Source of the DNA: DASSUW01 sp963730535
Lineage (GTDB): Bacteria > Actinomycetota > Thermoleophilia > Solirubrobacterales > Solirubrobacteraceae
NCBI GenBank assembly: GCA_963730535.1
Contig: CAVSRU010000007.1
Coordinates: 248,001-312,000 of the forward strand
DNA: 64,000 nucleotides
Reading direction: 5' to 3'
The notes beneath the pieces are model-generated. The model made no database searches. It saw nothing but the letters and a program-made list of their open reading frames with translations, and was not told the origin of the DNA. Made by a program: the position numbers and the translations under genes. Shown piece after piece: positions 33,125 to 42,512 of the stretch (the first letter of the stretch is position 1; each line of letters starts with the position of its first letter).

Positions 33125-36016
33125 CTATGTCTTGGCCTCCTCGGCGGAGGCTGGCGCCGGCTCGTCGGGAGTCGCCTCGTCCGGCTCCCCGAGCGACCAG
33201 AGCTTGATCGTGGCCTTGCGCCCGCGGACCTCGAACTCGCCGACCGGCACGAGGTCGTCTGCGGGACGGCGGAGGCGCTCGCGCGTCGAGTCTGCGACGT
33301 AGAGCTGGTAGGGGGTGCCCTTGGTCATCCCCTCGAGCCGGGCGGCGGTGTTGGTGGTGTCGCCGAGGGCGGTGTACTCGAGCCGGCGCTCGGAGCCGAC
33401 GTGGCCGGACATGACCGGCCCGGTGTTGAGCCCGATGCCCATCTTGAAGCCCTCGTGGAGGCCGGCCTCACGCAGCCACGCGTTGAAGCCCTCGAGGCGC
33501 GCGAGCATGTCGCGCGCGGCGGCCACGGCGCGGTCGGCGTGGTCGTCCTGCGCGAGCGGAGCGCCGAACACGGCCATGATCCCGTCGCCCATGTAGGCGA
33601 CGAGCGTGCCGCCATGGTCGAGGATCGCCTCGCTCATCTCCGTCAGGTAGCGGTTGAGCGAGTCGATCACGGTGGCCGGCTCGAGCGTCTCGGAGAACGA
33701 GGTGAAGCCGCGCAGGTCGCTGAACATCACCGTGCACTCGGCCTGCACGCCGCCGAGGCGCGCGCCGTCGGCGTTGCGCAGCACCTCGTCGACCACCGCC
33801 TCCGGGACGAAGCGCGCGAACGCCTCGCGCGCGTTGGCCCGCTCGAACGCGACGGTGACGCCGTGGATGGCGGCCGTGCCGGCCAGCGCGGCGATCCCGG
33901 CGAGCAGCGGGTACACGACGGTCACGATCGTCCCGCCCTCGAACGCGACCTGCGCGCCGACGAGCAGCGCCGCGATGCCGACGACGCCGATCGCCACCGC
34001 CCAGGCCATGCGCAGGCGCAGCGCGGCGAACGGCGCCGCGACCGCGAGCAGGAGGACGAGCAGCGCGTCGACCCACCACGGGCCCTCGCGCAGCGGGAAC
34101 CCGTCCAGCGCGGTCGCTACCGCGCTCGCGTGCACCTCCGGTCCGGGCATCAGGACGCTCTTGGTGGTCGCGGCCTCGTGGAGGTCCTGGAGCGACGGCG
34201 CCGTCGCGCCCACCACGACGACCTTGCCGCGCACGGCCTCGGCCGGGAAGCGGCCCCGCATGACGTCCGTGAAGCTCAGGCGCTGCACGCTCGGCGGCGG
34301 GCCCGCGTAGTCGATCCACGCGTCGTTGTCGCCGTCGGGCGAGGGGATCGCGCGCCCGCGCGCGAGCCGGGCGGCGGCCAGCGGGAACGACTCGAGGCCC
34401 TGCCCCTCGAACATCAGGCGCCGGAAGACGCCGTCGACGTCGCGCGTGTAGTTCGAGTTGGCCGCCGTCGCGCGGCTGTACGAGAGGCCGGTCTCGCCGC
34501 CGAAGATGTTCGTCGAGCCGCCCTCGCCGACCTCGGTCGCGGCGAGGACGACGCGCGGGGACGCGCGGACGGCCTCGATCAGCGCGTTGTCGGCCCCGAT
34601 GTCCTCGCTCTGCTCGGTGAACTGGACGTCGTAGGCGATCACGCCGGCGCCGGCCTTCGTGAGCTGGCGGATGACGCGCGCGTGCAGGCGCCGGTTGAAC
34701 GGCCACTGCGGGTTCGGCGGGGTGCTGAACGTCTTGTCGTCGACGGCGACCAGCACGACGCTCCGCGGCGGCGGCTCCGCCCCGCGGATGTCGAAGCGCT
34801 GGTCGACGGTCGTCAGTTCGATCCGGCGCAGCGCGTTCGTGGCCTCCAGGAGCAGCGCGGCGGCGGCGACGGACAGCGCGGTCCCGATCAGCAACAGCGC
34901 CCGCAGGCGGCGCGTCCGGTGGTTCAGCGCCCCGTGCCGGCTGACGGCGTCCAGCACGCGGTTGACCCACGGGTGGGAGACCGGGTTGGCGAGCAGCAGC
35001 GCGCCGACGAGGCCTGTGAGCGCCGCCGCGAGCGGCGGCAGCACGGCCACGATGGTCCCCGCTCCGAAGGCGAGCTGGGCCCCCGCCAGGAAGAGCGCGA
35101 TGGCCGCCACCCCGGCGAGCAGGCCCATCGCGGTCCCGAAGCGCGCCGCGACCAGCGGCGCCACCGCCGCGAGTGCCACGAGCAGCAGCCAGTCGACCCA
35201 GTCCGGCGACTCGTCGAGCCCGAACCCGCCGAGCGCCGTGGCGATGGCGGCGGCGTGCACCTCCGGCCCCGGCATGTCGTCGCCGGCCGAGGTCTCGTGC
35301 AGGTCCTCGAAGACGCGCGCGGTCGCGCCGACGACCACGACCTTGCCGCGCACCGCCTCAGGCGCGAAGCGGCCGTACTCGACGTCCGCGAAGCTCAGCG
35401 TGTCGATGGTGCCCGGCGGGCCCGGGTACTCGATCCACGCGTCCCGCGCGCCGCCGGTGTCGATCCGGCGGCCGGTCTTGAGGCGGGCGGCCGCCATCGA
35501 GAACGTCTCCAGCCGGTCGGCCTCGAACTGCATCCGGCGCAGGCGGCCGTCGCGGTCGAGCAGCACGTTCGAGTTGGCCGGCGTGGCCCGGCTGTACTCG
35601 AGGCCCTCGCCGCCGCCGAAGATCGCGGTCGAGCCGTCAGGCCCCACCTCGGTGGTGGCGAGCACGATCCGCGGCGAACGGCGGACCGCCTCGATCAGCG
35701 CCTCGTCGGCCCCGGGGAACGAGCTCTCCTCCGTGAACTGCACGTCGTAGGCGACCACGCGCGCGCCCGCCTCGGTCAGGCGGTCGATCACGCGCGCGTG
35801 GCGGCGGCGGTTGAACGGGATGGCCGCGTTGGGGTCGGCGTCGAGGGTCCGCTGGTCCATGGCGACGACGACCACGTCGTCGGGCGGGTCGGTCGCCCCG
35901 CGCACGTCGAAGCGCAGGTTCACGGTGCCCAGCTCCTGATCCTTGAGGACGCCGCCCTCCTGCAGCAGCGCCCCGACCGCCACCGCGGCGATCACGGCGG
36001 CGAGGACCCGCCTCAC
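33125..36016 (-). CDS. Adenylate/guanylate cyclase with two tandem CHASE2 sensor modules
   Basis: The 963-aa protein is built of two similar 370-residue units, each a CHASE2 extracytoplasmic sensor followed by membrane helices, and a C-terminal class III cyclase (about 740-930). The units share AYDVQFTE, ANSN, GKVVVVGATA and MPGPEVHA. The cyclase has both metal Asp (FSDLRGFTSFSE and YMGDGIMAVFG) and the NTAARLEG transition-state region, so it should be active. A single CHASE2 is the usual form. GTG 36016 overlaps the DUF3307 stop as GTGA. Confidence 0.92.
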   Translation of the reverse strand: MRRVLAAVIAAVAVGALLQEGGVLKDQELGTVNLRFDVRGATDPPDDVVVVAMDQRTLDADPNAAIPFNRRRHARVIDRLTEAGARVVAYDVQFTEESSFPGADEALIEAVRRSPRIVLATTEVGPDGSTAIFGGGEGLEYSRATPANSNVLLDRDGRLRRMQFEADRLETFSMAAARLKTGRRIDTGGARDAWIEYPGPPGTIDTLSFADVEYGRFAPEAVRGKVVVVGATARVFEDLHETSAGDDMPGPEVHAAAIATALGGFGLDESPDWVDWLLLVALAAVAPLVAARFGTAMGLLAGVAAIALFLAGAQLAFGAGTIVAVLPPLAAALTGLVGALLLANPVSHPWVNRVLDAVSRHGALNHRTRRLRALLLIGTALSVAAAALLLEATNALRRIELTTVDQRFDIRGAEPPPRSVVLVAVDDKTFSTPPNPQWPFNRRLHARVIRQLTKAGAGVIAYDVQFTEQSEDIGADNALIEAVRASPRVVLAATEVGEGGSTNIFGGETGLSYSRATAANSNYTRDVDGVFRRLMFEGQGLESFPLAAARLARGRAIPSPDGDNDAWIDYAGPPPSVQRLSFTDVMRGRFPAEAVRGKVVVVGATAPSLQDLHEAATTKSVLMPGPEVHASAVATALDGFPLREGPWWVDALLVLLLAVAAPFAALRLRMAWAVAIGVVGIAALLVGAQVAFEGGTIVTVVYPLLAGIAALAGTAAIHGVTVAFERANAREAFARFVPEAVVDEVLRNADGARLGGVQAECTVMFSDLRGFTSFSETLEPATVIDSLNRYLTEMSEAILDHGGTLVAYMGDGIMAVFGAPLAQDDHADRAVAAARDMLARLEGFNAWLREAGLHEGFKMGIGLNTGPVMSGHVGSERRLEYTALGDTTNTAARLEGMTKGTPYQLYVADSTRERLRRPADDLVPVGEFEVRGRKATIKLWSLGEPDEATPDEPAPASAEEAKT

Positions 36017-36405
36017 GCCGCCCCCAGCAGGATCGCCACGAGGAACAGCGACAGCACGTGGTAGGACTGGTCGACCGACGCGGCGAGGCCGATGTCGAAC
36101 GTCTCCACGCGCTTCACGTGCGCGAGGTGCGCGCGGACGATGCGCCCGTCGTCGAGGACGAAGTGGGGCAGGAAGATCAGCGCGGCGGCGAGCACGGCCC
36201 AGCCGGGGTCGAGCACGTCGCCGATCCAGATCAGCGCCGGCAGGAAGGCGAGCGTGTACGTGGTGACGTGCGTGGCGAGCGCCCGCAGCGCGACCCCGCC
36301 GCTCAGACCTCCGCGCTTGTTGCGCGCCTGCCAGTCGGTCTGGAACAGGTAGTCGCCGACCATGTGAGCGACGAGGAAGCTGGCGAAGACCGAGACCCAG
36401 CTCAC
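36013..36405 (-). CDS. DUF3307 family membrane protein, copy A
   Basis: The 130-aa protein has four helices and the family motif AHMVGDYLFQTDWQA near residue 14, with PHFVLDD later. It is a paralogue of the protein at 38075-38470. GTG 36405 overlaps the stop of the beta-helix gene and its own stop overlaps the cyclase start, so these three genes are coupled. The family has no known function; the His/Asp motif in a membrane helix may bind a metal. Confidence 0.85.
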   Translation of the reverse strand: MSWVSVFASFLVAHMVGDYLFQTDWQARNKRGGLSGGVALRALATHVTTYTLAFLPALIWIGDVLDPGWAVLAAALIFLPHFVLDDGRIVRAHLAHVKRVETFDIGLAASVDQSYHVLSLFLVAILLGAA

Positions 36406-38013
36406 TTGCGTTTGGCCAGGTACCGCTGGCCGGCGCGCAGGATCACCGTGCGCTTGCGAGCGAAGTCCCTGACCGTCACGGTGCCCTTCTTCACGCGCGT
36501 GAGGGTGCCGTCGCAGCGGTCCTCGGTGAGCCACTTCGTGCCGCGCACGGTCGCGGAGCTGAACGAGCCCTGGGTGCGGAAGCGGCCCTTGCCGTCACCC
36601 CACAGGCGCCGCCGCTTGCGCTTCGCGGCGGTGTAGGCGCTGTTCCCCTTCGGGCAGGCCAGCTTGGCGGTCAGGCTCAGCGTGGTGAGCGGCCGGCTGC
36701 CGCGCGACTGGCGGAACTTGAACAGGCCGTCGTAGAACCAGGCCTTCTGCTTGCGGCCGGCAGCGACGAGCGTGATCTGCCCGTTCGTCGTGTCCATCGT
36801 CGTGCCGACCGGAACCTGCTGGCCGTCCTTGAGCGTGAAGAACTCGTCGCTGCCCGGGAGCTTGACCTTCACCGTGCCGCTGCGGAGCGACACATTCACC
36901 GACTCGCCGGCGACTCGGGGGTGGCAGGTCCGGCTCCGGAACGACGCCACCGAACTCGAACGCGCCGATGTCGCAGTTCCGACCGGCGGCGCGCCGCGCT
37001 GGTCCGTTGCGTGCCGCAGAGGTTCGCGCCTCCGGCATCGATCGCCGGGCTGCCGGCCAGCCAGCGCGTGGGTGTCGGTCGGGCCACGGTTGTTGCGCAG
37101 CGGGCCGATCTGCGGGTCGGTCTGCTGCGTCCCTTCTCCGGCGGCGAGGGCGCAGGTGGCGTCGTCGACGATGTTCGCCTGCCACTGGTTCTTCTGCGTG
37201 ATCGCCCCGCCGCAGGCGCCGCCCGCGTTGCCGGCCACGATGGTGTTCCACAGGGTCGTCGTTGCCGTGGCGCCCGTCCAGTAGACGCCGGCCCCCGTCG
37301 GTGCGCTGTTGTTGGCCAGGGTGACGTTCAGAGCTCGTATCTCCGACGAGGAGATGCCGCCACCGGAGGCGCTCGCGGTGTTCCCGCTGACCGTCGACGC
37401 GAACGCCTGCGCGATGCCGCCGGACTCGACGGCGATCCCGCCGCCGTCAGCGGCCCGGTTCTGGGACACGAGGCTGCGGAAGAGGGCGACGTCGCCGGCT
37501 ACCGCGATGCCTCCGCCGCGCCCGGTCGCCACGTTCTCGTTCACGTCGACGGCGAAGAGCGACAGGGCGGCTGCCGGCGGGCACCAGGGCGCCGGCGCCG
37601 GTATCGGCCTGTCCGCCCGTCAGCGTCAGGCCGGCTACGAACGCGTTCGTTCCCGGCGCGACCTGGAGGACTCGGCCGGATCCGCGAGCGTCGACCACGG
37701 TCGTCCGGGCGCCGGAGCTGAAGTTCCCTCCGAAGTCCGAGCCGAACACGGTGTCGTTGCCGACCACCAGAGGCTGAGTCAGCCTGTAGACCCCCGGCAG
37801 CAGCCGGACGGACGTGCCGTTCGAAGTGTCCGCGAGCCCGACCGCCTCGCGCAGCGTGCAGTCCCGCTGGCACTCGCCGTCGTTGCCGTCGGCGGTCGTG
37901 TCGACCGTGAAGATCCCAGGCACCTGCGGCGACGCGGCGCCGGGCAGCGCGAGCGTGCAGATGGCAGCAGCGATCGCCGCCAGTCCCACTCCGATCCACC
38001 GTCGCACCGTCAA
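36402..38013 (-). pseudogene. Secreted beta-helix (choice-of-anchor Q type) protein with FecR-like tail, frameshifted
   Basis: The order of pieces is a signal peptide (IGVGLAAIAAAICTLALPG), the CQRDCTLREAVGLAD entry motif, right-handed beta-helix repeats, then GSPAIDAGG and CDIGAFE, and a C-terminal module with SGTVKVKLPG and LWGDGKGRFRT. The frame changes near 37580 and four more times between about 37065 and 36910. All pieces are in order and none is missing, so an intact protein of about 535 aa existed. Start is TTG 38013 or GTG 38007. Sequence error is a strong alternative to decay. Confidence 0.65.
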
Positions 38014-38074
38014 GTTGACCGGATCCTCTGGTAGCCGGGACCCGGCGTCAAGGGCGTCTGGACGCTTGGACGGG

Positions 38075-38470
38075 TCAAGCGGCTCCGACGAGCAGGGCGA
38101 GGACGCACAGGGAGACGACGTGGAATGCCTGGTCGACGGCGCCCGCCAGGCCCATGTCGAGGCCGTCGGCGCCCTTGACCTCGCGCAGGTAGAGCCGCAC
38201 GACGCGGCCGTCGTCGATCACGAGGTGCGGAAGCGCGACGAGCGCGCCGGTGAGTACGGCCCAGCCCACTCCCAGCTCGCCGCCGATCCACACGCACGCG
38301 GGAACGAAGGCGAGCGTGTAGGTGGCGATGTGCGCGACGAGCGCCTTCCGCGCGGTGCGATCGCCACCCAGCCCGCCGGCCTTGTGCCGAGCCTGCCAGT
38401 CGGTCTGCAGCAGGTAGTCGCCCGCCAGGTGGGCGACGAGGAAGGCCGCGAGCACCTCGACCCAGGTCAT
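38075..38470 (-). CDS. DUF3307 family membrane protein, copy B
   Basis: The 131-aa protein shares LVAHLAGDYLLQTDWQA, HIATYTLAF and PHLVIDDGR with copy A at 36013-36405. The two flank the beta-helix gene in the same orientation, so copy B, beta-helix, copy A and the cyclase form one cluster read right to left. The gap to the beta-helix start is about 61 nt. ATG 38470 is used. Confidence 0.85.
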   Translation of the reverse strand: MTWVEVLAAFLVAHLAGDYLLQTDWQARHKAGGLGGDRTARKALVAHIATYTLAFVPACVWIGGELGVGWAVLTGALVALPHLVIDDGRVVRLYLREVKGADGLDMGLAGAVDQAFHVVSLCVLALLVGAA

Positions 38471-38551
38471 CGCCGCGCAGTCTTACGGGTTTGCGACCAG
38501 CCGGTGAACAAGGGCTTGCGGTTGCCCGGCACCCGAGTAGCGTCTGTCGCA

Positions 38552-38716
38552 ATGGTCGACACGCGTGAGCGGTCCGCGCGGCGCAGGCGCGGCTTCACCC
38601 AGCCGGAGTCGATGGCGGCGCTCCGGCCGAGCCAGCGGCGGGCCGCGCACAACCGCGAAGCGCGGCGGGATCGCAGCGCGGCCGAGTACTGGCTGCGGCG
38701 GCTGCGGCGGACGTAG
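38552..38716 (+). CDS. 54-aa Arg-rich small protein
   Basis: ATG 38552 to TAG 38716. The peptide is strongly basic (ARRRRGF, ERSARRRRG-like N terminus, WLRRLRRT end) and might bind nucleic acid. There is no convincing ribosome-binding site. It is divergent from DUF3307 copy B and its stop lies 2 nt before the palindromic element. It may be chance; I include it for the codon bias and clean ends. Confidence 0.35.
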   Translation: MVDTRERSARRRRGFTQPESMAALRPSQRRAAHNREARRDRSAAEYWLRRLRRT

Positions 38717-38717
38717 C

Positions 38718-38919
38718 GAACGTCAACGGCGGCATTGAGGGGGGAGCCCGGGAGGGTGCATTTCGTCGACCTCACGGCGTTCCGGCCCCGCGAGGTCGAC
38801 GTTGTGCACCTATAGGGTGCATTTCGTCGACGTCACGAGCGCGGGAGTCGTGAGGTCGACGTTAGGCACCCTGATCGCGGCCGATCTCCCACCTTCCTAC
38901 CCAGCCGGTGTTGACGTTC
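38718..38919. repeat. Palindromic repeat element, copy 2
   Basis: The same layout as copy 1 at 1369-1577: end GAACGTCAAC at 38718 and its inverted partner GTTGACGTTC at 38910-38919, two GTGCATTTCGTCGAC hairpins, the joining CCTATAG and the same trailing GATCGCGGCCGATCT-like stretch. The left end has diverged after the first 16 nt, the right end (TACCCAGCCGG) is kept. It overlaps the last two bases of the stop codon of the gene at 38918-40330. Confidence 0.8.
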
Positions 38920-40330
38920 ACCCGCGCCGGGCGACGTACTTCTTGCCGGCCTTGACGACCACGTTCTTGCGGCGCGCGAAGTCGCGCACGGTCACGCTCC
39001 CCCGCTTGACCCGGGTGGTGGTCGTCGTGCACGTGTCCTCGACGAGCCAGCGCGTGCCGCGCACGGTCGCCGACGAGTACGAGCCGCTGGTGCGGAAGCG
39101 GCCCCTGCCGTCGCCCCACAGCCGGCGCTTGCGCCGCTTCGCGGCCGCCTTCGCCGCGCCCGCCCCGCAGCTCAGCTTGTCGGTGAGCCGGAGCGAGGTC
39201 AGCGGCTTCGAGCCCTTCGTCTGCGTCAGCTTGAACGTGCCGTCGTAGAAGCCGCCCTGCATCGTCCCGCCGGCCTTGTTGGCGGCCGCCACGAGCGTCA
39301 CCCGTCCCTTGGTGACGTCGACCGACGTGCCGACCGGAAGCTGCTGACCCGCGCGCAGCACCTTGAACGAGCTGGAGCCCGGACGCCGGACCTTCACGGT
39401 GCCGCTCGCGGGCAGCACGTTGACCTTCTTGCCGACGACCGGTGGCGGCAGCGGCCGCGCGAACCCGCGGACGACGATCACCCGATTGCCGCCGCCGTAG
39501 GTCGAGAACAGGAAGTCGCCGGTGACCGGATCGACGAACGCGCCCTCGGCGCCCGACAGCCCGGTGATGAAGTCGCGCCGCGTCGCGACCAGCGGGTCGC
39601 CGTCGGCGTCGACCTCGAAGGCGGACACGCGGCCCGACCCGTACTCCGACACGAGCAGGCTGGCGGCGCTGAACCGCGGCGACCCGGCGTTGACGTAGAT
39701 GAAGCCCTCGGGCCCGGACAGCACGGCCCCGGAGATCGCGCGGACGTTGACGATGTCGTACGTGCCGGCGCCGTCGGCCGCGACGGCCGCGTCGTACCAC
39801 TGCCCGCCGCTGTAGGAGGCGATCTTGAGGCTGCCGGCGCCCGGCTGGCCGGGCGGCACGAACAGCAGCGAGCCGGGTGAGCCGGTGATGCCGAGCGGGG
39901 ACAGCGGCACGATCTTGTTGGTGATCGTGCTGCCGAACACGGTCTGGCCGATCTCGTTGTTCGGGTAGCGGGCGAGGAACAGCACGTTGCCCGGCCCGTA
40001 GGTCACGCCGCCGTCATTGTTGGCGGCGTCGGCGAAGCGGGTCGCGTCGCCCGAGAAGCCGCTGATGTGCCCGGAGCCATCGCGCACGACGCCGACCTCG
40101 TACAGGGCACCCGTCGATCCGTTGGCCGCCCCGCCGATCAGCAGCCGGTCGGTGGTGCCCGCCTTGAGCGTGAGGCCGCCGAGGTTCGCCGGCACAGCCG
40201 GCGGGCTGCCGATGTCCGCCGCCGAGTACGAGGCGTCGAACGGCGCGGCGAGCTCGGGCGCCTGCGCCGACGCCGCCGGCGCGCCGACCGCGAGCGCGAA
40301 CAGGACAGCGATGCCGCTCCGGAAAACCAC
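38918..40330 (-). CDS. Secreted propeller-like protein with FecR-like C-terminal module
   Basis: The 470-aa product has a signal peptide ending in ASAQA. Residues about 30-320 look like an NHL/SMP-30-type propeller (GVTYGPGNVLFLARYPNNEIG, FVDPVTGDFLFSTYGGGNRV). The last 155 residues match the tail of the beta-helix protein at 36402-38013: SGTVKVRRPG, PVGTSVDVTKGRVTLVAA, LWGDGRGRFRTSG, ATVRGTRWLVEDTC. This tail therefore moves between ectodomains and may attach them to the cell surface. Start GTG 40330. Confidence 0.8.
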   Translation of the reverse strand: MVFRSGIAVLFALAVGAPAASAQAPELAAPFDASYSAADIGSPPAVPANLGGLTLKAGTTDRLLIGGAANGSTGALYEVGVVRDGSGHISGFSGDATRFADAANNDGGVTYGPGNVLFLARYPNNEIGQTVFGSTITNKIVPLSPLGITGSPGSLLFVPPGQPGAGSLKIASYSGGQWYDAAVAADGAGTYDIVNVRAISGAVLSGPEGFIYVNAGSPRFSAASLLVSEYGSGRVSAFEVDADGDPLVATRRDFITGLSGAEGAFVDPVTGDFLFSTYGGGNRVIVVRGFARPLPPPVVGKKVNVLPASGTVKVRRPGSSSFKVLRAGQQLPVGTSVDVTKGRVTLVAAANKAGGTMQGGFYDGTFKLTQTKGSKPLTSLRLTDKLSCGAGAAKAAAKRRKRRLWGDGRGRFRTSGSYSSATVRGTRWLVEDTCTTTTTRVKRGSVTVRDFARRKNVVVKAGKKYVARRG

Positions 40331-40404
40331 GTCACGCCAGCGTCGTCCCAGGCCGGCGCTCCGTCAACTGGCTAAACGACCAGCCGTGCGTAGCATTGCG
40401 CCCC

Positions 40405-41580
40405 GTGAACGGCGGCTTCGGGCTCGACAACCTCCCCTACGGCGCCGTCGGCGACCCGGCGCGGCTCGCGGTCCGGCTCGGCGACGACGCGGTGCTGCTG
40501 GCCGAGCTCGAGGCGCGCGGGCTGCTCGCCCCCGCCGGCCTGCCCGCGGGGACGCTGGACGGTCCGGTGCTCAACCCGCTGTTAGCGCTCGGGCCGCCGG
40601 CCTGGTCGGCGCTGCGCTCGACGCTCCAGGACGTGCTCGCCGGCGGGCCGCCGGAGGGCACGACCGTGCCGCTCTCGGAGGTCGAGCCGCGGCTCCCGTT
40701 CCAGGTCGGCGACTACGTCGACTTCTACTCGTCGCTCGAGCACGCCACCAACCTCGGCCGCATGTTCCGGCCCGACGGCGACCCCCTGCTGCCCAACTGG
40801 CGGCACCTGCCGGTGGGCTACCACGGCCGCGCGAGCTCGGTCGTCCCCTCGGGCACGCCCGTGCGGCGCCCACGCGGCCAGCTCCCGCCCGCCGAGCCGG
40901 GCGGCCCGCCCCGCTTCGGCCCCTCCGAGCGGCTCGACATCGAGCTCGAGCTGGGCTTCGTGACAGGGCCCGGCAACGCGCTCGGGACCGCGATCCCGGC
41001 GAGCCAGGCGGCCGAGCACGTCTTCGGGTTCGTGCTCGTCAACGACTGGAGCGCGCGCGACATCCAGCGCTGGGAGTACCAGCCGCTCGGCCCGTTCCTG
41101 GGCAAGTCGTTCGCGACCTCGGTCTCCCCGTGGCTCGTGCCGCTCGCGGCCCTCGAGCCGTTCCGCGTCCCCGCCCCGCTCCAGGACCCGGAGCCGCTCG
41201 AGTACCTGCGCGCGCCCGGCGACTGGGCGCTCGACATCGCGCTCGAGGTCGAGCTCGAGGGCACCGTCGTGTCACGCGGGAACGCCCGCGGCCTCTACTG
41301 GACGTTCCCGCAGCAGCTCGCCCACGCGACGATCAACGGCACCAACATCCGCCCCGGGGACCTCTACGCCTCCGGCACGATCTCCGGCGCCGAGCCGGGG
41401 ACCGAGGGCAGCCTGATCGAGCTCACCCGAGCCGGCCGCGACCCGCTCCCGATCGCCGGCGGCCGCACGTTCCTCGAGGACGGCGACACCGTCACCATCC
41501 GCGGCTGGTGCGGGGACCGCGACGCGCCGGCCATCTCCTTCGGCGAGGTCACCGGGACTATCCTGCCGGCGGGCGGCTGA
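40405..41580 (+). CDS. fahA: Fumarylacetoacetase
   Basis: The 391-aa enzyme cleaves fumarylacetoacetate to fumarate and acetoacetate in the last step of tyrosine/homogentisate breakdown. Signatures in order: NGGFGLDNLPYG at the start, FYSSLEHATNLGRMFRP, PVGYHGRASS, DIELELGFV (metal Glu), VNDWSARDIQRWEYQPLGPF and GTNIRPGDLYASGTISG. Length is normal for FAH. GTG 40405 is preferred over the TTG at 40396. No other tyrosine-pathway gene is in the window; it leads an operon with a sugar kinase and a phosphoesterase. Confidence 0.95.
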   Translation: MNGGFGLDNLPYGAVGDPARLAVRLGDDAVLLAELEARGLLAPAGLPAGTLDGPVLNPLLALGPPAWSALRSTLQDVLAGGPPEGTTVPLSEVEPRLPFQVGDYVDFYSSLEHATNLGRMFRPDGDPLLPNWRHLPVGYHGRASSVVPSGTPVRRPRGQLPPAEPGGPPRFGPSERLDIELELGFVTGPGNALGTAIPASQAAEHVFGFVLVNDWSARDIQRWEYQPLGPFLGKSFATSVSPWLVPLAALEPFRVPAPLQDPEPLEYLRAPGDWALDIALEVELEGTVVSRGNARGLYWTFPQQLAHATINGTNIRPGDLYASGTISGAEPGTEGSLIELTRAGRDPLPIAGGRTFLEDGDTVTIRGWCGDRDAPAISFGEVTGTILPAGG

Positions 41581-42512
41581 TGGCGCGCGTCGTCGTAGTG
41601 GGATCCGTGAACGTGGACCTCGTGGTGTCGGCCGAGCGGCTGCCGCGCGCGGGTGAGACGGTGGCCGGCGGCACGTTCGCGCGCCACGGGGGCGGCAAGG
41701 GAGCGAACCAGGCGGTGGCCGCGGCCCGGGCGGGCGCCGAGGTGACGATGGTCGGCGCCGTGGGCGACGACGAGCTGGGCTCCGAGGCGCTGGAGGAGCT
41801 GGCGGCCGAGGGGATCGACACCAGCCACGTCGCGCGCCTCGACGGCGTGCCCACCGGCGTCGCGGCGATCGTCGTCGACGACGCGGGAGAGAACCAGATC
41901 GCGGTCGCCTCCGGCGCCAACGCGGAGCTCGACGCCGCCGCGGTCGAGACCGCGCTGGCCTCCGTCCTCGCGCACGCCTCAGGCGAGGGCCTCCCGGGAC
42001 CCGACGCCGATACCCCGCGCGGTGTCGTCCTGCTCGTCAACGAGGTGCCGGAGGCGGCGGTCGCCGCCGGGCTTCGCGCCGCGCGCGCGGCGGGCTGGCT
42101 CGTCGTGCTGAACCCGGCGCCCGCCCGGCCCGCGGGCGCCGACCTCGCCGGGGCCGTCCTCACGCCCAACGCCGACGAGGCGCGGGAGCTGACCGGGGAG
42201 GCGGACGTCGAGGCGGCGGCGGGCGCGCTCGCAGCGCAGACGTCGGCTCCCGTCCTCGTGACGCTCGGCGCGCAGGGCGCGCTGCTGCTCGACTCCGGCA
42301 ATGCACAGCGGCTGCCTGCTCCGGCGGTCTCGGTCGTCGACACGACCGGCGCCGGCGACACCGTCAACGGCGCGCTCGCCGCCGAGCTGGCAGCCGGCCG
42401 GCCGCTCGGCGAGGCCGTGCGCTTCGCGCTCGCCGCCGCCGCGCTCTCGACCACCGCGGCGGGCGCCCGCACGGGCATGCCCCGGCGCGACGAGGTGCTC
42501 GCATCGTTGTGA
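41580..42512 (+). CDS. rbsK: Ribokinase (PfkB family)
   Basis: The 310-aa protein has both PfkB signatures: GGGKGANQAVAAARAGA (about 38-54) and the anion hole DTTGAGDTVNGALA near 255. The N terminus VVVVGSVNVDLV is typical of ribokinase, which phosphorylates ribose to ribose-5-phosphate; another sugar is possible. ATG shares one base with the fumarylacetoacetase stop. The phosphoesterase follows with a GTGA overlap. Confidence 0.88.
   Translation: MARVVVVGSVNVDLVVSAERLPRAGETVAGGTFARHGGGKGANQAVAAARAGAEVTMVGAVGDDELGSEALEELAAEGIDTSHVARLDGVPTGVAAIVVDDAGENQIAVASGANAELDAAAVETALASVLAHASGEGLPGPDADTPRGVVLLVNEVPEAAVAAGLRAARAAGWLVVLNPAPARPAGADLAGAVLTPNADEARELTGEADVEAAAGALAAQTSAPVLVTLGAQGALLLDSGNAQRLPAPAVSVVDTTGAGDTVNGALAAELAAGRPLGEAVRFALAAAALSTTAAGARTGMPRRDEVLASL

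Noticed and set aside
33032..36064. A 1010-codon open frame on the plus strand opposite the CHASE2 cyclase
   Set aside because: It is an antisense shadow created by high GC. The minus strand encodes a full cyclase with all domains; the plus frame has no recognisable domain and an extreme Arg/His/Val/Asp composition.
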